From Fibrobacter sp. UWH4 (GTDB lineage: Bacteria > Fibrobacterota > Fibrobacteria > Fibrobacterales > Fibrobacteraceae): a stretch of DNA of 64,000 nucleotides. Position numbers and translations under genes: made by a program. Position 1 is the first letter of the stretch, and every line of letters begins with the position of its first letter. Below, in pieces: positions 27,266 through 35,371 of the stretch. Under the pieces are notes generated by a model. The model saw only the letters and a list, made by a program, of their open reading frames with translations, searched no databases and was not told where the DNA came from. The DNA lies in contig NZ_FRAY01000007.1 of assembly GCF_900142475.1 (NCBI RefSeq), positions 93,930-157,929 on the forward strand. The letters run 5' to 3'.

Positions 27266-27694
27266 TAGAGTAGCAGTCAATCCCGCTGACACCGAGAAAA
27301 TGACGCCGTTGGCGTCCGTACCATTGTCTCGGTCATAGTTTCATACAAGCTTGAAACTGCGACCCACGACTCAGTACTATTCAGGGCGGGAAGTTCCACT
27401 ATCTGCTTGAGGTCGTCACCCTTCGCGGTATTGACAGTATCGCGAATCGAGACAGTTGCCCTGAGGGGAACCGGCCCCTTGGCTATCAACGTAGAGCACC
27501 GTCTGCCACAAAACGCGGACGTAAAAAATCAGTCGTTCAACTGGTTTGCAAATGGCCAAAGCCCTCTGGGGCAGGCTGTTGATGGTGCTCTGCGAAAACA
27601 TAATCCATTCCTTGTGCACCTCTCCGCTCTTGGTTGTTTGCAGACTACAACCGTTAAACAACCCATAGGAGATTCCCGTACCGGGAATGTTAAT
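27266..27694 (+). ncRNA. Large structured RNA leader upstream of Rpn nuclease
   Basis: Many strong stems can be drawn on the plus strand. ACCGAGA/TCTCGGT (27291/27327) encloses ACGCC/GGCGT. Others are AGTTTCA/TGAAACT (27337/27352), CGCGGTA/TATCGCG (27424/27438, one G-U), GTTGCC and AGGGG with CCCCT and GGC-CAAC (27455-27490), AGAGCACC plus GTCTGCC pairing GGCAGGC and GGTGCTCT (27493-27591, one U-G), GGTTGTTT/AAACAACC (27632/27656), and ATTCCCG/CGGGAAT (27672/27682). The wobble pairs fit plus-strand RNA. No tmRNA, RNase P, SRP or T-box consensus was found. Minus-strand frames across it look non-coding. It may be a cis regulator or a guide-like partner RNA. Confidence 0.55.
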
Positions 27695-28714
27695 ATGAAC
27701 CGTACACAACATTTGGCCATGCTCGAGGCCATGAGAATCGACAGCAGAAACCTGCTCAAGTACCAGCAGATTTACAAGTTCGCCTACCTCTTGTGCGACG
27801 GCGTTTTCAAGATCGTATTCGCCGAAGAAAAGGGGCATTCGCTCCTGATTTCGCTCTTGAACGCCATGCTCGACCTGCATGACGGCGACGCCATCAAGAG
27901 CATCTCGCTCGAAATGCAGGAATACCCCGGCATCTTTACCAAGAAGGACTGCATCCTGGACATCATCGGCACCACCAACGCAGGCGAAAAGGTCCTGGTC
28001 GAAGTCCAGCAGAAGAAGGACAAGTTCTTCAAGGACCGCGTGCAGTATTACCTCTCCCGCGTTATCGAGAACCAGGTCCACACGAGCGAAAAGTACGAGC
28101 TCCCCCGCATCTATTTCCTCGGGCTCCTTGATTTCGAGATGTTCCCGGAAGAACCCGCCGAGTACATCCATCATGTAGACGAAATGTGCCACGGCAAGAA
28201 GTTCTTCCCCAAGATCCAGAAGGTCTTCGTGGAAATCGACAAGTTCTTTGAGCTCGAAAACGCCGGGACCACCAAGGACGACCACTCCGATGCCGCCCAG
28301 TGGCTCCGCGCCATCAAGGCGATTGTCAAGGAAGAAAGTGCGCCTGAAAAGATTCTGCAGAACGAAACCTTCCAGAAGTTGATGGATTCCGTAAAATTGA
28401 TTAACTTTGCAGAAGAGCTTTTTAATGTCGAGGTTAAGAATATGACGGACTTGCAGGCAGAACACGAAGAAGGACTCGCGGAAGGCCGTGAACTCGGTTT
28501 TGCCGAGGGCAAGGCTGAAGGCTACGCTGACGGCAAGACCGAAGGATTCGCCGAGGGTAAGGCTGAAGGGTTTGCCGCAGGTGAAAAAGCCGAACGTGCC
28601 AAAGCCGACAAGGAAAAGCGCGAAATAGCAAAGGGCTTGCGTGAAGACGGCGTCCCTATGGACGTTATTATCCGCAGGACAGGTTTTTCTAAAGAAGAAA
28701 TCGAAAGCCTGTAA
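27695..28714 (+). CDS. Rpn-family PD-(D/E)XK nuclease (transposase-like)
   Basis: 339 residues from the ATG at 27695; the open frame upstream overlaps the structured leader. The N-terminal half is the PDDEXK_2/Rpn nuclease fold (YLLCDGVFKIVFAEE, ISLEMQEYPGIFTKKDCILDIIGTT, VLVEVQQKKDKFFKDRVQYYLSRV). Residues of the D...ExQ active site are visible in DCILDI and EVQQ. The C-terminus holds about six EGxxxG repeats (AEGRELGFAEGKAEGYADGK...) forming a helical tail, then DVIIRRTGFSKEEIE. These proteins are linked to RecA-independent recombination or defence. AGGAG lies 23 nt upstream and is brought near the ATG if the 27672-27688 hairpin folds. Confidence 0.85.
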   Translation: MNRTQHLAMLEAMRIDSRNLLKYQQIYKFAYLLCDGVFKIVFAEEKGHSLLISLLNAMLDLHDGDAIKSISLEMQEYPGIFTKKDCILDIIGTTNAGEKVLVEVQQKKDKFFKDRVQYYLSRVIENQVHTSEKYELPRIYFLGLLDFEMFPEEPAEYIHHVDEMCHGKKFFPKIQKVFVEIDKFFELENAGTTKDDHSDAAQWLRAIKAIVKEESAPEKILQNETFQKLMDSVKLINFAEELFNVEVKNMTDLQAEHEEGLAEGRELGFAEGKAEGYADGKTEGFAEGKAEGFAAGEKAERAKADKEKREIAKGLREDGVPMDVIIRRTGFSKEEIESL

Positions 28715-28751
28715 CCTGCATTCAATTTCACCTACATTCTAATACAACTAC

Positions 28752-28784
28752 AAGCCGGCCTCGCGATAGACCGGCTTTGTTTTT
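28752..28784 (+). terminator. Intrinsic terminator after Rpn gene
   Basis: AAGCCGG-cctcgcgataga-CCGGCTT is followed by TGTTTTT, 38 nt beyond the stop. Confidence 0.8.
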
Positions 28785-28798
28785 CGCCTCATATCATT

Positions 28799-29308
28799 CT
28801 ACACATTTTTGCAGGCACAATCTTCGTTAAACACCTGAACATCATACCTCCACGAAATGGCCTTGCGACAGCACGGAGCCAGCAACGAATCATCATCCTT
28901 CAAGAAATATGTATGGCGTCGACAACACATCGCAGCCAAATGCGTACAATACCGTGCCGTATCCCGCGTGTGGTGCTTCATGTGAAAACACGAAACCACA
29001 AGCATCCGGTTTTCGGCCATCGCATTCCATAATGGACCGCTATAGGAATTCGGAAGCGAACATCCACGGAGCCAAACCGCAAACGCCCCATTTTCTAGCG
29101 CGACATTCAAAATTCGCTGCTCCGCCTTAGAATGGAACGTTCCTACAAGGCACCGATGCCGTTCTCCCATTTCTGTAGCCCATTGCACAAGGCGACAATC
29201 ATCTGTATCAAAATGCCGCGACGCGAACACGCTGATTTTCACTTCGGGGCCGCGCCAGAGACGCATGCTCCCTTCGCAATTAACACCTAAAAGCTTTATT
29301 TTATTCAT
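28799..29308 (-). CDS. Stand-alone DprA/SLOG-like Rossmann protein
   Basis: About 169 residues from the ATG at 29308 (GGGGAG 5 nt upstream). The pattern ISVFASRHFDTDDCRLVQWA, CLVGTFHSKAEQRILNVAL, FAVWLRGCSL, PLWNAMAENRMLVVSCF resembles the nucleotide-binding SLOG core of Smf/DprA-like proteins (gGfHSxxE and grlLvvSxf elements). It lacks the winged helix of full DprA. Unusually rich in Cys (about 12) and ending CACKNV. Its role could be nucleotide sensing or DNA processing; confidence in the fold is moderate. Confidence 0.6.
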   Translation of the reverse strand: MNKIKLLGVNCEGSMRLWRGPEVKISVFASRHFDTDDCRLVQWATEMGERHRCLVGTFHSKAEQRILNVALENGAFAVWLRGCSLPNSYSGPLWNAMAENRMLVVSCFHMKHHTRDTARYCTHLAAMCCRRHTYFLKDDDSLLAPCCRKAISWRYDVQVFNEDCACKNV

Positions 29309-29490
29309 GAAACTCCCCGAGAGACAATAGCCAAAACATCTTCCTTTGTGCAAGGAAGTAATCGTCCCTTTATCCTTATTCTGAAGGTGAATATATTAAC
29401 TCTGGAGCTGGCACTAAACAGGTGAAAGCCCGGCAACGCTCTCATAAACCGGCGTGTCTATAATATACCTAATGAGTTTAGGAAAATCAA

Positions 29491-29502
29491 GGGGGGGGGG
29501 GG
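29491..29502. repeat. Poly-G tract (12 G)
   Basis: A run of 12 G followed by GAGGAGGG, about 95 nt upstream of the lipoprotein GTG start at 29595. Tracts of this length are prone to slippage and could vary promoter activity. The rest of 29354-29594 shows no gene. Confidence 0.7.
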
Positions 29503-29594
29503 AGGAGGGATGTTGTTCTGCAACCTACAGTTGACATTTATTATATTTCACCAAAATGAATGTTTGGTGGGATTTTTATAACCGGAGGTCTTCT

Positions 29595-30818
29595 GTGAAA
29601 ATTTTTAACGTTTTGCGCAAGCGCATAACAGCATCAGCTCAGCCATGTCAGTCTGCAAGCAGCCTGCCGCGGCATTCGCTTCGCATGTTATTTGCTCTGT
29701 CCATTCTTCTAGCCTTGCTCGCAGCATGTGGAGATGAATCTAGTAGCTCCGCTCCCGATCCAATCGGTGAAATTTCGTCGAGTAGCAATGACGATAACGG
29801 TTCCACGGGTAAAGACAAAGACACGTCTTTGTCTTCACAGAAAGATTCCCAAAAATCCAGTTCCTCGGTGGCGGAGAAGAATTCTTCTAGTTCTGTAAGT
29901 GGCAAAAATAGTAGTTCGTCTGTAGCAGAGTCGAGTAGTAGCGAAGAGGAATTTCATCTTTGCGAAAATGGGGATACTCTGACAACTGAAAGTTCGAAAA
30001 AAATCATGCATTTTGTTTGCGAGAATAACAATTGGGTTGTCGAATACACTGTTCGTAAAGATTCCCTTGATTCCCTCGCTGCAATCGAGAAAAACAAGGA
30101 ACACCCGAACATGGATAGCCTTTTTGCTGGCTACGACGGAGAATATTTCGAATTCGAGGACCCGCGTGACAACCGAAAATACAAGTATGTGGAATATATT
30201 TGGCACTCCGAAGATGGTAAGGGTAGGGATACCTTCTATGTGATGGCCGAAAACTTGAATTACGGAAAAATGATTTCTAGCGGCACGACAAAATTTGACG
30301 ACAAAGTGACTGAAAAACTATGCTACGTAGATGACGAATGGTTCTGTGACAACCACTTTGGTGGTCTATATACATGGGCAGAGGCTATGAATTTGCCCAA
30401 GGTCTGTGATTCTGTCGCGGTGGATAGTAATGACGCGTGCAAGAGTTTTGCAAATGCTGTCAAGAGCGTTAGCGATCCTCGGGTAGTCCGTTGGCAAGGA
30501 ATTTGCCCGGACGGTTGGCATATTATGACTCAATACGAGTGGCAGCACACAGAAACATCCGCTGGACTTAAATCTAAGGCTGTGTGGGAGCATAAGGGAT
30601 ATAATTCTTCGGGGATGTCTATTATTCCGACAGATCGATTAGAGACAAGTGTATATACTGCATTTTGGATGCCTACTGCTTTGGAAAGTAATGTTGCAAA
30701 AGCCGTGTTTTTTTATTCTACTTCAAATAATGCTGATTTGTCAGGTGCAGAAATAACACGAAGAACATTTCGTTCTATCCGTTGCGTGATGGATGCAAAT
30801 AACACTTTGATTCACTAA
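29595..30818 (+). CDS. FISUMP-domain lipoprotein
   Basis: 407 residues from the GTG at 29595, chosen because GGAGG lies 6 nt upstream; the ATG at 29556 has no ribosome site. Membrane-targeting region LFALSILLALLAAC with lipobox Cys, then a long Ser/Lys/Glu linker. The C-terminal FISUMP domain has FEDPRDNRKYKYVEYIW, VMAENLNYGK, GGLYTWAEAM, GICPDGWHIMTQYEW and SIRCVMD. Predicted surface lipoprotein of unknown role, with a poly-G tract upstream. Confidence 0.85.
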   Translation: MKIFNVLRKRITASAQPCQSASSLPRHSLRMLFALSILLALLAACGDESSSSAPDPIGEISSSSNDDNGSTGKDKDTSLSSQKDSQKSSSSVAEKNSSSSVSGKNSSSSVAESSSSEEEFHLCENGDTLTTESSKKIMHFVCENNNWVVEYTVRKDSLDSLAAIEKNKEHPNMDSLFAGYDGEYFEFEDPRDNRKYKYVEYIWHSEDGKGRDTFYVMAENLNYGKMISSGTTKFDDKVTEKLCYVDDEWFCDNHFGGLYTWAEAMNLPKVCDSVAVDSNDACKSFANAVKSVSDPRVVRWQGICPDGWHIMTQYEWQHTETSAGLKSKAVWEHKGYNSSGMSIIPTDRLETSVYTAFWMPTALESNVAKAVFFYSTSNNADLSGAEITRRTFRSIRCVMDANNTLIH

Positions 30819-30883
30819 AAACCAATCACAAAAATTTTTAACAATAAAATTAGGACGTGAGGGGCATGCCCTAAGGAGAACCT

Positions 30884-30952
30884 ATGTCTAAAAACAAGAA
30901 AAATATGAAAAATTCTAAGAAGCGCGTTAACAACTACAAAATGGACGCCTAA
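30884..30952 (+). CDS. 22-codon Lys/Asn-rich micro-ORF
   Basis: An ATG with an ideal AAGGAGAA ribosome site 4 nt upstream reads MSKNKKNMKNSKKRVNNYKM then DA and stop. Eight Lys and five Asn make it strongly basic. The stop codon lies in the loop of a GGACGCC-taaa-GGCGTC hairpin. No homologue recognised. It could be a real small basic protein or a leader peptide; nothing on its strand follows closely. Confidence 0.45.
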   Translation: MSKNKKNMKNSKKRVNNYKMDA

Positions 30953-31600
30953 AGGCGTCTACGGCTGCGTTCGGTCATGCCCAAACGCAAGCGTTTTGAC
31001 GTCTACGACGTCCGTAGCTGCGGCTCGATAATGCAAAAACAAATTTTTTGCGCTATCTCGCCTTGCATCCTTTTGTCGCGACACTCACTTGCACGTTACT
31101 GAATCGCTTGAGCCGCGTTTGCGCTAAAGCGACGGCGAATGCCTGGCCGCTAAGCGAACATTCGTCGGGCGAAGCCCGAGGCCATGCGAGCGTGCGGAGC
31201 AGGCTGAGCCGGAGCGTTGCTTGCTAAGCGTTTTCTCGGATGGAAAGGTGCCCCCGGAACAAGTCCGGGGTGACATCCGGGGGTTTTAGGGGGTGGAACC
31301 ACCTAGGCGAGGGGGTGCTGGAAGACTTGCCTTGGATTCTATCGCTTCGCTCCAGAATGACAGGCTTCGCTCAGGATGACAACAAGGCAAGGCTGCAAGC
31401 AGGGGGAGGCGTCCCCCTCATTGGGCAAAACTACATCTTATAAATTTACTATGATTTTCTTACACATAATTTACAGGCGAATACGGCGATTCCAGGTCAA
31501 GCCGAGAACGACATTCGAGAGAAAATGCTATTTTATACCCCGTAAATTTTGCAAAGTCGCAAGATTTCAGCAATTAACTGTACAACCTAATTAGAGAATT
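30953..31600. repeat. Long intergenic region with hairpins and dispersed repeats
   Basis: No credible gene. It begins with nested GC-rich dyads (GACGTctacGACGTC, GGGCgaaGCCC) and then holds dispersed repeat units at 31242-31272 (GCCCCCGGAACAAGTCCGGGGTGACA type) and 31333-31381 (GGATTCTATCGCTTCGCTCCAGAATGACA followed by GCTTCGCTCAGGATGACA). The final 150 nt must contain the etfB promoter, but no consensus match stands out. Confidence 0.5.
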
Positions 31601-32482
31601 ATGAGTCTTAAAATCGTTGTGCTTGCTAAGCAAGTACCTGATACACGAAACGTGGGCCCCGATGCCATGACGGAGCAGGGAACCATCAATCGTGCCGCAT
31701 TGCCCGCGGTCTTCAACCCCGAAGACCTGAACGCCCTGGAGCAAGCCCTTCGTTTGAAGGACCAGTTCCCGGGTTCCACCATTTCCGTGCTGACGATGGG
31801 TCTCCCGAAGTCTGCCGAAGTCGTCCGCGAAGCATTGTACCGCGGTGCCGATGAAGGTTTCGTGGTGACGGACCGCCCGCTCGGTGGTGCTGACACTCTC
31901 GCCACGAGCTACACGCTCGCCCAGGCCGTCAAGAAGATTGGCGACTACGACATTATCCTCGGTGGCCGCCAGGCTATCGACGGCGATACCGCACAGGTCG
32001 GTCCGCAGATTGCAGAAAAGCTCGGCCTTACCCAGGTGACCTACGCCGAAGAAATTCTCTCCCTCGACGAAAAGGCCCGTAAGGTCGTGATCCGCCGCCA
32101 CATCGACGGTGGTGTGGAAACGGTGGAAGCACCGCTCCCGCTGGTCGTGACCGTGAACGGAAGTGCGGCCCCGTGCCGTCCGCGCAACGCAAAGCGCCTC
32201 ATGAAGTTCAAGAACGCGACGGTGGTTGCCGAACGCAAGCCGGAAGATGCCGAAAAGTACGAAGCCCTCATCGCGAAGAAACCCTACCTGAACATTCCGC
32301 AGTGGGGTGCCGCCGACATCGACGCAGACCCTGCCCAGATCGGTAAGGCCGGTTCTCCGACGAACGTGAAGGCCGTCAAGAACATCGTGTTCAAGGCGAA
32401 GGAAAGCCGCACGCTCACCGCAAGCGACGCCGACGTCGAAGGACTTATCAAGGAACTTTTAGACGGGAAGATTATTGGCTAG
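31601..32482 (+). CDS. etfB: Electron transfer flavoprotein beta subunit
   Basis: 293 residues. MSLKIVVLAKQVPDTRNVG, the MGLPKSAEVVREALYRGADEGFVVTD nucleotide-binding region, GRQAIDGDTAQVGPQIAEKLGL and VNGSAAPCRPRNAKRLMKFKNA are typical. With EtfA it carries electrons from acyl-CoA dehydrogenase to the quinone pool, or takes part in bifurcation. Somewhat longer than the common 250-265. First gene of a three-gene operon. Confidence 0.93.
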   Translation: MSLKIVVLAKQVPDTRNVGPDAMTEQGTINRAALPAVFNPEDLNALEQALRLKDQFPGSTISVLTMGLPKSAEVVREALYRGADEGFVVTDRPLGGADTLATSYTLAQAVKKIGDYDIILGGRQAIDGDTAQVGPQIAEKLGLTQVTYAEEILSLDEKARKVVIRRHIDGGVETVEAPLPLVVTVNGSAAPCRPRNAKRLMKFKNATVVAERKPEDAEKYEALIAKKPYLNIPQWGAADIDADPAQIGKAGSPTNVKAVKNIVFKAKESRTLTASDADVEGLIKELLDGKIIG

Positions 32483-32485
32483 CCT

Positions 32486-33511
32486 ATGAATAACGTATTT
32501 GTATATTGCGAAATTGAGGGCACGACCGTTGTCGATGTTTCCCTCGAACTTTTGTCCAAGGGCCGCAAGCTCGCCAACACGCTCGGCGTTCAGCTCGAAT
32601 GCATCTGCGCAGGCAAGGGCCTCGACGGAATTGAAAAGCAGGTGTTCCCCTACGGTGTCGATAAGGTCCACGTGTTTGATGCCGAAGGGCTCTTCCCCTA
32701 CACCACCAACCCGCACGCGTCTCTCGTGGTGAACCTCTTCAAGGAAGAGCAGCCGCAGATTTGCCTGCTCGGTGCAACGGTGATTGGCCGTGACCTCGGC
32801 CCGCGCATTTCCAGCGCCATGCACAGCGGCCTTACCGCCGACTGTACCGAACTCGAAATCGACAGCTTCGAAATGAGCATCGGTGGCGTGAAGAAGTTCT
32901 ACGAAAACCAGCTCTGCCAGATTCGCCCGGCGTTCGGCGGCAACATCGTTGCTACCATCGTGAACCCAGAACACCGCCCGCAGATGGCGACGGTGCGCGA
33001 AGGCGTGATGAAGAAGGAAATCGTGGACCCGAACTACAAGGGCGAAGTCATCAAGCACGACGTGGCCAAGTACGTGCCGGAAACGGAATACGTGGTCAAG
33101 GTGCTCGAACGCCATGTGGAAAAGGCCAAGCACAACCTCAAGGGTGCACCCATCGTGGTGGCCGGTGGTTACGGCATGGGCTCCAAGGAAAACTTCGACA
33201 TGCTGTTCGAACTGGCGAAGGAACTCCACGCCGAAGTGGGCGCAAGCCGTGCCGCTATCGACGCGGGCTTTGCCGATCATGACCGCCAGATTGGCCAGAC
33301 CGGCGTGACGGTCCGCCCGAAGGTGTATATCGCCTGCGGTATCTCCGGCCAGATTCAGCACCTCGCCGGCATGCAAGATTCAGGAATCATCATCTCCGTG
33401 AACTCCGACCCCGACGCCCCGATCAACGCTATCGCTGACTACGTGATCAACGGCACCGTCGAAGAGGTCATCCCGAAGATGATCAAGTATTACAAGGCAA
33501 ACAACAAGTAG
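32486..33511 (+). CDS. etfA: Electron transfer flavoprotein alpha subunit
   Basis: 341 residues. The C-terminal FAD domain shows VVAGGYGMGSKENFDMLFELAKELHAEVGASRAAIDAGFADHDRQIGQTG and VYIACGISGQIQHLAGM, the FAD signature, then SVNSDPDAPINAIADYVINGTVEEVIP. Three nt after etfB and five nt before the dehydrogenase gene, so one transcript is expected. Confidence 0.95.
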   Translation: MNNVFVYCEIEGTTVVDVSLELLSKGRKLANTLGVQLECICAGKGLDGIEKQVFPYGVDKVHVFDAEGLFPYTTNPHASLVVNLFKEEQPQICLLGATVIGRDLGPRISSAMHSGLTADCTELEIDSFEMSIGGVKKFYENQLCQIRPAFGGNIVATIVNPEHRPQMATVREGVMKKEIVDPNYKGEVIKHDVAKYVPETEYVVKVLERHVEKAKHNLKGAPIVVAGGYGMGSKENFDMLFELAKELHAEVGASRAAIDAGFADHDRQIGQTGVTVRPKVYIACGISGQIQHLAGMQDSGIIISVNSDPDAPINAIADYVINGTVEEVIPKMIKYYKANNK

Positions 33512-33516
33512 GCGTT

Positions 33517-35226
33517 ATGGCGAATTTTTACACAGACCATCCAGAGATTAAGTTCAACCTTGAAAGTTCTCCTTTGATGCAGCGCATCGTGGAGCTCAAG
33601 GAAAACGGCTACGCCGACAAGGACAGCTTTGACTATGCGCCGGAAGACTACGCCGACGCGATAGACAGCTACAACCGCGTGCTCGAAGTCGCTGGCGACA
33701 TCACCGCGAACACCATCTTCCCGAACTCCGAAGACGTGGACGCCGAAGGCCCCCACTGCGAAGACGGCCGCGTGCGCTACGCAAGCAAGACCTACGAGAA
33801 CCTGGAAGCCACCCGCAAGGCTGGCCTCAATGGCGTGACCATGCCGCGCCGCTTCGGCGGCCTCAACTTCCCGATTACCGCCTACACGGCCATCAACGAA
33901 ATGATCGCCTCTGCAGACGCCGGTTTCGAGAATATCTGGTCCCTCCAGGACTGCATCGAGACCTTGTACGAATTCGGCGACGAAGACCAGCGTTCCCGCT
34001 TTATCCCGCGCGTGTGCGCCGGCGAGACGATGTCCATGGACCTGACCGAACCCGATGCCGGTTCCGACCTGCAGCGCGTGATGCTCAAGGCCACCTACAG
34101 CGAAGAAGACAAGTGCTGGTACCTGAACGGCGTGAAGCGCTTCATCACCAACGGCGACTCCGACATCCACCTGGTGCTCGCCCGCTCCGAAGAAGGCACC
34201 CACGACGGCCGCGGCCTTTCGATGTTCATCTACGACAAGCGCGACGGTGGCGTGAACGTGCGCCGCATCGAGAACAAGCTCGGCATCCACGGAAGCCCGA
34301 CTTGCGAACTTGTCTATAAGAACGCAAAGGCGGAACTCTGTGGCCGCCGCAAGTTCGGCCTCATCAAGTACGTGATGGCCCTCATGAACGGCGCCCGCCT
34401 GGGCATCGCCGCACAGTCCGTGGGCATCAGCCAGATGGCATACAACGAAGCTCTCGCCTACGCCAAGGACCGCAAGCAGTTCGGCCAGGCCATCGTGAAC
34501 TTCCCGGCCGTCTATGAAATGATTTCCAACATCAAGGCTCGCCTCGACGCAGGCCGCGCACTCCTGTACCAGACAGCCCGCTATGTAGATATCTACAAGG
34601 GCCTCGAGGACATCGAGCGCACCCGTAAGCTCACCGACGAGGAGAAGGCTGAACTCAAGCTCTACCAGAAGCTCGCCTCTGCTTGCACGCCGCTCGCGAA
34701 GGGCATGAACTCCGAATACGCGAACCTGAACGCCTACGACAGCATCCAGGTGCATGGCGGTTCCGGCTACATGCTCGAATACGCCTGCCAGCGCCTCTAC
34801 CGCGACGCTCGTATTACTTCGATTTACGAAGGCACTACGCAGCTGCAGACCGTGGCCGCGCTCCCGCACATCACCACCGGCACCTACAGCCAGATGCTCG
34901 AGGAACTGGAAGCGGGCGAAGTGGCCGCCGAATACGAGAGCCTCAAGGCCCGCGCTAAGGCCATGGACGCGAAGTTCAACGAAGCCATCGAAGTTGTGAA
35001 GGCAGCAAACAACAACGAGTTCACCGACCTTTGCAGCCGTCACCTCTACGAACTCGCAGCCAACTGCGTGATGAGCCAGCTGCTCCTCCGCGACGCCACC
35101 AAGGCACCCGAACTGTTCGAAAAGAGCATGAAGGTGTACCTGAACCTCGCCGAAGCCGAAGTCGCGAAGCACTACAACTTCGTGAAGAGCGTGGATGTGG
35201 ACAGCATGGAGAGCTACCGCAAGTAG
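33517..35226 (+). CDS. Acyl-CoA dehydrogenase
   Basis: 569 residues, longer than the 380-residue core family, with extra N-terminal helices and a roughly 120-residue C-terminal extension. FAD-site motif SMDLTEPDAGSDLQ, substrate helix GRLGIA-like GARLGIAAQSVGISQMAY, and the catalytic Glu motif RITSIYEGTTQLQ are intact, as is YDSIQVHGGSGYM. It oxidises an acyl-CoA and passes electrons to the EtfAB encoded just upstream; the substrate is unknown. Confidence 0.92.
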   Translation: MANFYTDHPEIKFNLESSPLMQRIVELKENGYADKDSFDYAPEDYADAIDSYNRVLEVAGDITANTIFPNSEDVDAEGPHCEDGRVRYASKTYENLEATRKAGLNGVTMPRRFGGLNFPITAYTAINEMIASADAGFENIWSLQDCIETLYEFGDEDQRSRFIPRVCAGETMSMDLTEPDAGSDLQRVMLKATYSEEDKCWYLNGVKRFITNGDSDIHLVLARSEEGTHDGRGLSMFIYDKRDGGVNVRRIENKLGIHGSPTCELVYKNAKAELCGRRKFGLIKYVMALMNGARLGIAAQSVGISQMAYNEALAYAKDRKQFGQAIVNFPAVYEMISNIKARLDAGRALLYQTARYVDIYKGLEDIERTRKLTDEEKAELKLYQKLASACTPLAKGMNSEYANLNAYDSIQVHGGSGYMLEYACQRLYRDARITSIYEGTTQLQTVAALPHITTGTYSQMLEELEAGEVAAEYESLKARAKAMDAKFNEAIEVVKAANNNEFTDLCSRHLYELAANCVMSQLLLRDATKAPELFEKSMKVYLNLAEAEVAKHYNFVKSVDVDSMESYRK

Positions 35227-35268
35227 GAAGTAGACAGTAGACAGTAGGCAGTAGGCAGTAGACAGTGA
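35227..35268. repeat. Tandem heptamer (AGTAGRC)
   Basis: Five or more copies of AGTAGAC/AGTAGGC run directly from the acyl-CoA dehydrogenase stop. A related run (AGTAGGA type) follows the pyrH start at 25103-25130. Simple-sequence slippage tracts; no gene. Confidence 0.6.
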
Positions 35269-35313
35269 TTAGTGAATAATCGCGGCTACGCCGCCTACTG
35301 AAACGCGAAATTG

Positions 35314-35350
35314 AAAGCCCCGGCTCTAACGAGTCGGGGCTTTCTTGTTT
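35314..35350 (+). terminator. Intrinsic terminator of etfB-etfA-acd operon
   Basis: AAAGCCCCGGCT-ctaacga-GTCGGGGCTTT is followed by CTTGTTT. Confidence 0.85.
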
Positions 35351-35371
35351 ATCAAAAAAGAATGTTACCGT

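Noticed and set aside
27266..27694. tmRNA, RNase P RNA, SRP RNA or T-box in the Rpn leader
   Set aside because: None of the signature sequences (GAGGAAAGTCC, GGAAGCAGCC, tRNA-like CCA end, GGGTGGNACCGCG) is present on either strand.
27277..28465. Minus-strand frames across the Rpn leader and gene
   Set aside because: They have no recognisable domain, and the leader's wobble pairs and promoter point to plus-strand RNA. A decayed minus-strand gene cannot be wholly excluded.
33490..35172. 560-codon minus-strand frame opposite acyl-CoA dehydrogenase
   Set aside because: Val/His/Ala-rich antisense shadow of a clearly recognisable enzyme.
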